From: Niabella agricola
GTDB lineage: Bacteria > Bacteroidota > Bacteroidia > Chitinophagales > Chitinophagaceae
Assembly: GCF_021538615.1 (NCBI RefSeq)
Contig: NZ_JAJHIZ010000003.1
Location: 3,100,001 to 3,164,000 of the forward strand
Length of the DNA stretch: 64,000 nt
Direction of reading: 5' to 3'
In this document: positions 24,452 to 31,553 of the stretch, piece after piece
Numbering within the stretch: position 1 is the stretch's first letter
Layout of the letters: each line of letters begins with the position of its first letter
Program-made: the position numbers and the translations under genes
The notes under the pieces: generated by a model
Databases searched by the model: none
Told to the model about the DNA's origin: nothing
The model's input: the letters and a program-made list of their open reading frames with translations, nothing else

Positions 24452-26200
24452 TTAGGCTTCTGTGGTTTGATAATTGTTCAGGCTTTGCTGGCTTTGCAAG
24501 ATCTGGTTGTATTCGGGATTCGAACGTAACAACTCTTCATGGGTGCCTTTGGCCACCAGTTCACCTTCCATTAATAGAATGATCTGCTCATATTCCTTTA
24601 CCGGTTCCAGGTTCTGGGTAATGGAAACAATGGTGATACCGGGATAATTTTCGGCCACATTTTTCCAGATGCGTTGTTCGGTAGTGCGATCTACACGGGC
24701 AGTAAACTCATCCAGTAATAAAATTTTGGGGTTGCCGGCCAATGCCCGAGCCAGCATGACGCGTTGCTTCTGCCCCCCGGATAGGCTGAGTCCCCGCTCA
24801 GATACTTCCGTATTCAGTCCGTTGGGAAGGTTTGTCACAAAATCTGCGAGTTCCGCCGTCTGTACTGCTTTTTGCAGGGCCTCTTCCGAAACATCTGCGT
24901 TGAAGGCGATATTCTCCCGGAGGCTCATATTGAAAATAATGGCATCCTGGAATACCAGGCCGATCTGTCGCAGCAACACTTCCTGGTTATAGGTCTCTAT
25001 CGGAACACCATCATAATAAATAGCACCGGATTGTGGTTTGATCAACGTGGTTAAGGCATAAAACAGCTGGGTTTTTCCCGCCGCTGTAGGTCCGATAATG
25101 GCAGTACGGGAACCGGCCTGTACATGAAATGACACGTGATCCAGCGCCTTTTTTTCGCCAAAAGCCACTGTAAGTTCTTTTACCTCGATAGCTCCTTCCA
25201 GTTGTTTTTCAAAGTCGCCCCCCTCTTCTGTATCCGGGGCGGTGAGCACCTGGTGAATGCGCGCATAGGAGGCTGAAGCCCTTGCGATCAGGTTGCTCAT
25301 AAACCCGATGAGCAAAATAGGAAAGATTAATATGGCAATATAGCTGTTAAAGGCCGCAAAGGCTCCCATGGTCATGGATCCGGTAATGGCGAAACGTCCA
25401 CCAATCACCACCACTGCTAATACCGCCAAATTGGCTGTAAACACAATAATGGGAATCAATGTGGCGAATAATTTAAGAATGGATAAGCCCAGGTGCTTAG
25501 CCTCGCCGCTGGCGTCCATAAATTTATTGTATTCCTGGAACTGCGCGTTCAGCACCCGGATGAGTGCCGCACCAAGAATGGATTCATTAATGGTTTTATT
25601 CAGCTTGTCGATCACCTCCTGCGAACGTTTGAAGAGTGTTTTTACTTTTTTAAACACCAGCATAAACGTAAGTGCAATGATGGGGATCACGCAGAGCACT
25701 ATGAGACCCAGCCGCCAGTTGATACTGAGCAAAAGGACGGCGGTACCCACAATCAGGACGATTGATGAAATAATATTGACAATAGCTTGCGAAACAAAGG
25801 TCTTGACAGCATTAACATCGGAGGTGATATTGGTCAGCAGTTTATCCGGGCTCGTTTCCTGGATGAAAGCGTGCGTCTGGCGGGAGATTTTGCCCGCAAG
25901 CTGTTCCCGCAAATCCCGCGCTACTTTTTCCGAGGCATAGGTTTGCACCAGGCTTTGGAAATAGGTTAGGATAAGGATCAGCACCGAAGTTCCCAAGAAA
26001 TTCAGCATCAACCGTTGTGCCTGGAACCGGTGCTGCGAAAAATCATCAATGGCCGACTGGATGAGTTTTGGAATGACCAGGTTCAGGCCATTACTGAACA
26101 AAGCCAGCAACAATAATATGATGATAAGCCCCCTATAAGGCTTTAACATGGCAAGCATATTGGGCTTTGCTGCTTTACGGGCGTTTGTTCTTTCCTGCAT
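24452..26200 (-). CDS. ABC exporter, first half of a heterodimer (switch His replaced by Gln)
   Basis: A 582-residue half transporter from the ATG at 26200, preferred over an upstream extension because MQERTNARKAA precedes the first membrane segment normally. Six helices are predicted between about 25 and 310, followed by an ATPase domain. Walker A is GPTAAGKT, the signature is canonical LSLSGGQKQ, and Walker B is ILLLDEFTARVD with its catalytic Glu. The H-loop, however, reads SITQNLEPV: the expected His is Gln (CAG, 24614-24616). In a dimer this Walker A/B/H set pairs with the altered SLGQ signature of the partner, so both odd motifs fall in one composite site. Such one-degenerate-site exporters are known in bacteria. 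Confidence 0.88.
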   Translation of the reverse strand: MQERTNARKAAKPNMLAMLKPYRGLIIILLLLALFSNGLNLVIPKLIQSAIDDFSQHRFQAQRLMLNFLGTSVLILILTYFQSLVQTYASEKVARDLREQLAGKISRQTHAFIQETSPDKLLTNITSDVNAVKTFVSQAIVNIISSIVLIVGTAVLLLSINWRLGLIVLCVIPIIALTFMLVFKKVKTLFKRSQEVIDKLNKTINESILGAALIRVLNAQFQEYNKFMDASGEAKHLGLSILKLFATLIPIIVFTANLAVLAVVVIGGRFAITGSMTMGAFAAFNSYIAILIFPILLIGFMSNLIARASASYARIHQVLTAPDTEEGGDFEKQLEGAIEVKELTVAFGEKKALDHVSFHVQAGSRTAIIGPTAAGKTQLFYALTTLIKPQSGAIYYDGVPIETYNQEVLLRQIGLVFQDAIIFNMSLRENIAFNADVSEEALQKAVQTAELADFVTNLPNGLNTEVSERGLSLSGGQKQRVMLARALAGNPKILLLDEFTARVDRTTEQRIWKNVAENYPGITIVSITQNLEPVKEYEQIILLMEGELVAKGTHEELLRSNPEYNQILQSQQSLNNYQTTEA

Positions 26201-26313
26201 GATATACTTTATACACGATGAGTGGCCGTTGCCGGGTTTGATCACTGCTATGGAAGACGCACTGCACGCTGTTTTACTTTAAATTTTTTTAAACAGTACA
26301 ACCGCCCACTTAT

Positions 26314-26436
26314 TCAACGAAGCTTGCCCGGAATTGCGAAATTAGATATAATGCCCAGAAACACCGCGGTAACCTGTATAAAAATCAATACGCCGATGAG
26401 GAATATAAATGTTTCGTAAAGCAGATCCGGCGCTAT
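26314..26436 (-). other. Hydrophobic open frame directly after the permease stop
   Basis: The reading frame continues past the permease TAA (26437) for 40 codons as IAPDLLYETFIFLIGVLIF and further hydrophobic residues, ending in AIPGKLR and a TGA at 26314. It contains one clear membrane span and a charged tail, unlike random sequence. There is no ATG; the first codons are ATA GCG CCG, and a CTG is the fifth. It may be a small protein with an unusual start, a stop-codon read-through extension, a sequencing miscall of ATG as ATA, or the decayed end of a once longer permease. Confidence 0.3.
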
Positions 26437-27471
26437 TTAGTTCCGTACTTCTCTTCTCATAAACCGGTAATAGGCCAGTGCAAAGCATACCAATGTAGCT
26501 GCCAGCAACCCGCAAAGCTGCGGCCACACGATCATAATACTCTCCCGGAGTGAAAGGGGCGTAGGAATCGCTCCTGCCATCTGCTCCATCGACAGGGGGC
26601 CGAGGCTTCTTACGGAGGGCATGAGCAGGGTAGTGGTTCCATCTGCATAAAGCTGACTGGGTGCCATCCTCAGGAAGGTTGTGATAAGGCTGTTATAACC
26701 GGCTACCTCATCCGGCGAAAGCAGGGCCGGATCCGGCAAGGCCGCCTTAATCACCAGGCTCATGACCATCTGGTAAAAAATAGTAAAAAACAGCCAGATA
26801 CCGATGGCCGTTAACGCCGAAGTAGCTGCCTGTTTAAAAATAACTGAAAGTAAAATAGACAGGTTGAGCCAGAAACCTACATATACAATGGTAAGTACAA
26901 TAAAACAAAGGATGCGCAAGAACTCCTGTGGTTCCATATGTACGCCGGTAATGATGAGTCCGCCGCCTATCATGAGCAATCCCAATGATAAAAAAAGTGC
27001 GCTGATCACAATAAGCGCCCCTGTAAATTTAGCCAGCAACAGATTGTCGCGGTATACCGGCTGGGCCAGCAGGCGAATGAGGGTGCCATTATTCTGTTCT
27101 GCATTTATTGCATCAAACCCAAGCCCAATACCCAGCAGCGGTCCCAGGAACCCTACAAAAATGTGAAAGGGTGGCAGGCTGTTATCAGTAATTGTTAACA
27201 GTTTCAGGTATAAGAACCAACGGTCCGGATCTTCTGTATTTCCCACTGCCCTGGAAATATTGGACAAGGATACATACATCGAACCTAAAAAGGTCAGCAG
27301 CATAATGGCCAATAATATGATAAACCGCCAGCTGCGGATATGGTCTGCTACTTCCTTGCGGACCATTACCGAAAACGGCTGTTCGCCTGCCGGCTTTTTT
27401 CTGCTATTTACGTTTTCTGAAAAAAGACCTTTGAAATAAACCACTGGATTTTTCACTGGGACTGTTTTCAT
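26437..27471 (-). CDS. ABC-2 type transporter permease
   Basis: A 344-residue integral membrane protein with about six spans: one near 50-70 (FIILLAIMLLTFLGSMYVS), a cluster near 105-250, and a last pair near 310-335. The arrangement of a large extracytoplasmic loop after the first helix and a GxxGLGFDAINAEQNNGTL segment matches the NosY/ABC-2 permease class. Its start overlaps the ATPase gene by 68 bp; an internal ATG at 27366 is an alternative with less overlap. Together with the ATPase and the NEW3 protein upstream it forms a three-gene operon. Substrate unknown. Confidence 0.85.
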   Translation of the reverse strand: MKTVPVKNPVVYFKGLFSENVNSRKKPAGEQPFSVMVRKEVADHIRSWRFIILLAIMLLTFLGSMYVSLSNISRAVGNTEDPDRWFLYLKLLTITDNSLPPFHIFVGFLGPLLGIGLGFDAINAEQNNGTLIRLLAQPVYRDNLLLAKFTGALIVISALFLSLGLLMIGGGLIITGVHMEPQEFLRILCFIVLTIVYVGFWLNLSILLSVIFKQAATSALTAIGIWLFFTIFYQMVMSLVIKAALPDPALLSPDEVAGYNSLITTFLRMAPSQLYADGTTTLLMPSVRSLGPLSMEQMAGAIPTPLSLRESIMIVWPQLCGLLAATLVCFALAYYRFMRREVRN

Positions 27472-28411
27472 TTAAATTGGTTTCAAAATAACGTTCATAA
27501 ATTTCATCCAAGCCATAAGAGCGCCGCTGCACTCCTGTAATGTCCATGCCTTTTTGAACAAGAAGCCGTACCAGGCCGGGTGTAATATCGGAGCCTCCGG
27601 ATATCTGCAGCAGCTGATCCTTTACAAGCACCTTTTTCACACCATCCATTTTCATGAGATCCGCTTCCAGGGTTTCGGGTGCCGGGTTTTTAACCATTAC
27701 TTCTACAACAAACGGCTCACTGGCAAACAGGTTGCCGGCCAGGGTGTCAATATTCCCTTCAGCCAATAGTTTTCCGCCCACAAAGATCCCCACCCGGTCG
27801 CAGACCTGCTGTACCTGGTGCAGGTGATGGGAGGAAAGCAAGACGGTAAGCCCTTGCTGCCGGCTCAGCTGTTTTATTAGCACAAGGAAATCCTTTACCC
27901 CGCTGGGGTCGATGCCCAGGGTGGGTTCATCCAGAATGATCACTTCCGGGCGCTTGATGAGTACATCGGCCAGACCCAGCCGTTGTTTCATTCCCCGGGA
28001 AAAGGTAGCTGTACGTTTGTCCATGGCACCGGCCAGACCTACTTCTTCCAATGTATCGCAGGCGCGTTCTTTTACCTCACTTTCCGGGATGCCATTCAGC
28101 CGCCCGATATACATCAGGTTTTCCAATGCGGTCATGTTGTTGTAAAAACCCACGTTATCCGGCATATAGCCCACCTTCCGTTTTACCGGTATGGGATTTC
28201 TTGTGGCATTGAAGCCGCAAACCATTGCCGTACCGGAAGTGGGCTCTGTGAGGCCCAGCATCATGAGTATGGTAGTGGATTTGCCGGCACCATTGGGACC
28301 CAATAATCCGAAAATTTCACCTTTACGAATGGTCAGATCCAGGTTGTCGACCGCCCGAAGTGAGCGGTAACATTTCGTTAACCCCTTCAGTTCAATGATC
28401 GGAGCTTCCAT
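27404..28411 (-). CDS. ABC transporter ATP-binding protein
   Basis: A 335-residue ATPase. Walker A is GPNGAGKST (about 38), the Q-loop lies near VGYMPDN, the signature is FSRGMKQRLG (a known variant of LSGGQ in ABC-2 transporters), Walker B is VIILDEPTLGIDP, and the switch His is in LSSHHLHQV. After about 220 a C-terminal extension follows, typical of CcmA/NosF-like ATPases (regulatory domain), ending in a basic tail. It starts 4 bp after the NEW3 gene's stop and overlaps the permease gene, so the three proteins likely work together at the inner membrane. Confidence 0.9.
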   Translation of the reverse strand: MEAPIIELKGLTKCYRSLRAVDNLDLTIRKGEIFGLLGPNGAGKSTTILMMLGLTEPTSGTAMVCGFNATRNPIPVKRKVGYMPDNVGFYNNMTALENLMYIGRLNGIPESEVKERACDTLEEVGLAGAMDKRTATFSRGMKQRLGLADVLIKRPEVIILDEPTLGIDPSGVKDFLVLIKQLSRQQGLTVLLSSHHLHQVQQVCDRVGIFVGGKLLAEGNIDTLAGNLFASEPFVVEVMVKNPAPETLEADLMKMDGVKKVLVKDQLLQISGGSDITPGLVRLLVQKGMDITGVQRRSYGLDEIYERYFETNLNENSPSEKSSGLFQRSFFRKRK

Positions 28412-28414
28412 AAT

Positions 28415-29266
28415 TTATCTCCTTCCGTATTTGCGGACCAGGTAATAGATAATTGCCATAGCCAGCAGTATTACCAACAGTCCGATCCAGCCGGAGAGGA
28501 AAGATGTTTTTACCGTTATGCGGAAAGCAGCGCTGGCATTGGCATTTGGATTTTTTACGCTGAAATTAGAAACATAATCGCCTGCAATGGTTTTATCCGG
28601 CACCTTGAGGTTTACGGTTACATCCATGGTTTTGCCGGGTTCCAGCCTGCTGATTTTTGACGGATCAAAAGCAGCATCCCATTGCGACGGGGCCTGTGCG
28701 GAAAGTTCGAGGTTGTCCAGTGCAATGGTGCCGGTATTCCGAACAACCAGGTGCAGTTGTGCGGAAGATCCTTCCGTAACCTCATCGCTCAGTCTGCCGG
28801 TGGGCGTTGTCAGTTCTACTGCATACGATCCTTTTACTACTGCTTCAATAGTTAAGGCAGCTGTATCTGCCCCGGATATGGCTTTTAGGGGAATACTGTA
28901 CTTGCCGGGTTTGGCTGCAGGAGCGGGAAGCACCTCTATGGATATGTCCTGCGTCCGGTTCGAATCGAGCCGGAAGGAGGCTACCTGGCTACCCTCTATT
29001 TTGAATGCGACGTTCCAGCCGATGGGCGCTTCAGATTTCAGCTCATAGATTTTAGCCTGCCGCGCTTCATTGTGAAGGGTCGCATTATAACGGAAGGTTT
29101 CATTAACGGCCGCTTCCAGGTTCATTAGCCGCGCGGTAAATGCGGAGCCCGGTGATTGGGACAAGACCCGCCCGGGATAAAAAATAATTACTGACAAAAA
29201 CAGCAGGCAGCAGAATACCCTTTTCTTTCCGCTCTGCAACGAAACTAGACTTTGTTGTGCTAACAT
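28415..29266 (-). CDS. NEW3-domain exported protein, partner of an ABC transporter
   Basis: A 283-residue protein with a signal-like N-terminal helix (VFCCLLFLSVIIFYPG), a beta-rich mature part and a C-terminal span (WIGLLVILLAMAIIYYLV) with a basic RKYGRR tail, so it is anchored in the membrane with its body outside. Two immunoglobulin-like NEW3 repeats are seen, near 50-145 and 150-250, each with an N(T/A)GTIALDNLEL-type strand and a V(P)DKT-(I/A)AGDY strand. In Bacteroidota this protein commonly heads operons with an ABC ATPase and permease, as here. Its role may be to hand over or sense a periplasmic ligand, but no activity is established. Confidence 0.83.
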   Translation of the reverse strand: MLAQQSLVSLQSGKKRVFCCLLFLSVIIFYPGRVLSQSPGSAFTARLMNLEAAVNETFRYNATLHNEARQAKIYELKSEAPIGWNVAFKIEGSQVASFRLDSNRTQDISIEVLPAPAAKPGKYSIPLKAISGADTAALTIEAVVKGSYAVELTTPTGRLSDEVTEGSSAQLHLVVRNTGTIALDNLELSAQAPSQWDAAFDPSKISRLEPGKTMDVTVNLKVPDKTIAGDYVSNFSVKNPNANASAAFRITVKTSFLSGWIGLLVILLAMAIIYYLVRKYGRR

Positions 29267-29427
29267 AACATTAATAAATAATAAAATTCATTAATAAAAT
29301 AATAGCGCCTCAAATATGGGATTACCTTTTTTGAGTGCAAACGTTACTTGTTCTTGAATAAAAGGTGCGCTAATTTATAAAAAGATTTTTTTCTGCAAAA
29401 AAAATTATATGAGCGGTTTTCCTCCGG

Positions 29428-30342
29428 CTATGATTGGTTTTTATCCTTACTGAACTGGCTTAGGGCCAGGCCCGCCAATACCATTAGCACTCCGGCGATG
29501 GTATAGATGCTTACGGAGTCGTGTACCCAAAGGGCTGCGATGATGATGCCGAAGACCGGGCAGATAAACAGCCACATGCCTGCTTTAACTGCATCCTGTT
29601 TCAGCAGGTGGAGCCATAATGCAACGGCACCGATGGAAACCGGCAGGGCAAGCCAAAGAGTGCCTCCCCAGAATGCGGCGGTGTAGTGATTGGCCGCTCC
29701 TTTATAAGTGTAGAGGGCGATGGGCAGCATCAGCAACCCACCAAAAAAGGTTTGCCAGCCGTTGAGCACAAACAGGTGCATTTGTCCCCAGCTTCTCGAC
29801 GAAAAATAAATGGTGCCGATGGAATATGAAAGCATACTAGCCAGCAACAAAACCAACCCCAGTGGTGTAACCGAAGCCCCGCCCAGTAAGGGCCAGGCTA
29901 CTACCAGGATGCCCAACAGGCAAATACATATAGCAAAGAAAATACGGAGCGGCAATGGCTTTTTTAAAAAGAATACCGAGATAAAGCTGATGAACACGGG
30001 GCTGACGGCCACTGTTAATGCGCCAACGCTGGCTGTTACCTGCTGCATGGCGATCACATACAATCCCAGGTAAATAGTGATGTTCAGCATCCCGTAAATG
30101 AACAGCGGCTTCCATTCCTTTTTACGGGGCAGCGGCTTGCGAAGCACCAGGTGTGCAATAACCAGCATAATCAGCGATGCTACACCAAAGCGCATCACGG
30201 CGATCACCAATGGCTGGGATACAGCCAACGCTATCTTGGTTGCAGTAGACGCAGACGACCATAATACAGCAAATACCAATCCCGCCAGTATCCACTTTAA
30301 CCCGGTATGTTTTTTTTGTGTATGCACGAAAGAATCCGGCAA
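29428..30342 (-). CDS. EamA/DMT-family permease
   Basis: A protein of about 300 residues with ten predicted membrane spans in two EamA repeats (about 15-150 and 165-295); landmarks are the ASTATKIALAVSQP segment early on, the VTASVGALTVAVSPVFISFIS region near 105, and the second-repeat VSIGAVALWLHLL segment near 215. The family exports amino acids, nucleotides or other metabolites. The start is uncertain: the frame opens with TTG at 30342, GTG at 30327 is also possible, and no ATG is in frame. An upstream ATG (30373) exists in a frame one base off, separated by a T8 run at 30310-30317 (plus strand), so an indel there would matter. Confidence 0.8.
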   Translation of the reverse strand: MPDSFVHTQKKHTGLKWILAGLVFAVLWSSASTATKIALAVSQPLVIAVMRFGVASLIMLVIAHLVLRKPLPRKKEWKPLFIYGMLNITIYLGLYVIAMQQVTASVGALTVAVSPVFISFISVFFLKKPLPLRIFFAICICLLGILVVAWPLLGGASVTPLGLVLLLASMLSYSIGTIYFSSRSWGQMHLFVLNGWQTFFGGLLMLPIALYTYKGAANHYTAAFWGGTLWLALPVSIGAVALWLHLLKQDAVKAGMWLFICPVFGIIIAALWVHDSVSIYTIAGVLMVLAGLALSQFSKDKNQS

Positions 30343-30874
30343 AAATACGGGGTTGTTGGCGAATAATGTTCATACAGCGGGCGATGGTATCGTAAGTTCA
30401 GATCACTTTCCCGCAGGTTAAAATTGGGGGACTCTAAAAATATCAATCCCGGTTTCTTCTTCTGTCAGTCCTACATAGTGCAGGCATTTACCCGAACAAG
30501 GCATTCAGGAGGTAAGCAGCAGGTTTTTATGAGCCTCCGAACCAAATATCCGTTTAACCCAAAATCAGTTAGCAGGTCGATGTATCTGCCCAACGGTATA
30601 ACCATCGTGTTTTTATAGTAGCCATAGTTAAGGATACAATTTGTTTAAAACATCACTCCTCCCGCGCTGGTTGCGGGTACATTTCAAATTTTCGCCTAAA
30701 AAGATTATTCTTTCAACGTCACTTCGAGTATCATCGAGAAGCCCCCCTGTTTTTTGTAGATGCCTTCACTTCGGTCGGCATGACGGTAACGAAAATTTGA
30801 AGTGCCCCTGGTTACCGAAAGTTTGTCATCCTTTTCCAATTGGTTATATTTACTGTTTACCAATAGCATCTTCA
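30343..30874. other. Non-coding stretch containing a dispersed repeat
   Basis: The 532 bp between the EamA transporter gene and the acetyltransferase gene contain the palindromic repeat listed at 30717-30785 but no convincing gene. Short plus-strand frames here lack family likeness and start signals. Promoters for both flanking genes must lie in it (divergent arrangement), but none was identified with confidence. Confidence 0.45.
30717..30785. repeat. Palindromic REP/MITE-like dispersed repeat, second copy
   Basis: A 69-bp unit bounded by CGTCA (30717) and TGACG (30785). The right arm, ATGCC...GGTCGGCATGACG, is the reverse complement of the CGTCATGCCGAGCG left arm of the repeat at 4297-4394, so the two are related copies in opposite orientations. 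The middle parts differ. Non-coding. Confidence 0.6.
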
Positions 30875-31429
30875 ATGATCACCGAAAAGGAAAAAATGCT
30901 TTCAGGGGCACTTTATTCCCCCGCAGATCCTGAGCTACGGGCGATGAGTGACCGGGCGCACCGCCTTTGCCAGGAGTATAACCAATGCCATGCGACGGAA
31001 CATGACGCCAAAGCCTCTATTCTTAGAAAGCTGATCCCCAGCCAGGGAAAGGGACTTTATATTGAAGGCCCTTTCTTCTGTGATTACGGCGTTAATATAT
31101 ACATAGGGAATCATGTATTTTTTAACTTCAATTGCACCATCCTCGATACAATGCCGGTAACCATCGGCAATCATTGCATGTTTGGGCCTGGTGTGCAGAT
31201 CTATACACCCTTGCATCCAATGAATGCTGCTGAGCGGAACACTGGTCTCGAATATGCAAAGGAAGTAGTTATCGGCAATAGTGTTTGGGTAGGCGGCAAT
31301 GTTACCATATTGCCCGGGGTACACATTGGCGATAACTGCGTGATTGGCGCCGGCAGCGTGGTAAAACGGGATGTGCCGGCAAATAGCTTTGCTGCAGGCA
31401 ATCCTGCCCGGGTCATTAAAAATGTGTAG
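30875..31429 (+). CDS. Maltose O-acetyltransferase-like hexapeptide acyltransferase
   Basis: A 184-residue protein from the ATG at 30875; a much longer upstream extension crosses the palindromic repeat and has no family likeness. The N-terminal helical cap (MLSGALYSPADPELRAMS) matches the Maa domain, and the rest is a left-handed beta helix of hexapeptide repeats: (V)IGNSVWVGGNVTILPGVHIGDNC and similar turns. The catalytic His lies in YTPLHPMNAAERN. Family members (Maa, LacA, NodL) move an acetyl group from acetyl-CoA to a sugar hydroxyl in the cytoplasm. It stands alone; the actual sugar is unknown. Confidence 0.87.
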   Translation: MITEKEKMLSGALYSPADPELRAMSDRAHRLCQEYNQCHATEHDAKASILRKLIPSQGKGLYIEGPFFCDYGVNIYIGNHVFFNFNCTILDTMPVTIGNHCMFGPGVQIYTPLHPMNAAERNTGLEYAKEVVIGNSVWVGGNVTILPGVHIGDNCVIGAGSVVKRDVPANSFAAGNPARVIKNV

Positions 31430-31478
31430 CCTGAAACCTTCGCTTCGTTCCGGGACAGTGCCTTTGCTGACGGGGTGC

Positions 31479-31512
31479 CTGCAATGGTTTGTTTCTTAAC
31501 AAACCATTGCAG
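31479..31512. terminator. Perfect 15-bp stem-loop between convergent genes
   Basis: CTGCAATGGTTTGTT and AACAAACCATTGCAG pair without mismatch around a TCTT loop, 50 bp after the acetyltransferase stop and 42 bp before the alpha-galactosidase stop. A modest T-rich run (ATTTTAAT) follows on the plus strand. Most likely a bidirectional transcription terminator, though the weak T-run leaves room for a decayed mobile-element end. Confidence 0.5.
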
Positions 31513-31553
31513 ACGCAGATTTTAATAGAATGGATCCGGCTTATCATGAAATC

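Noticed and set aside
30641..30874. N-terminal extension of the acetyltransferase
   Set aside because: The extension crosses a palindromic repeat, has unusual composition and no family likeness; the Maa domain begins at the ATG at 30875.
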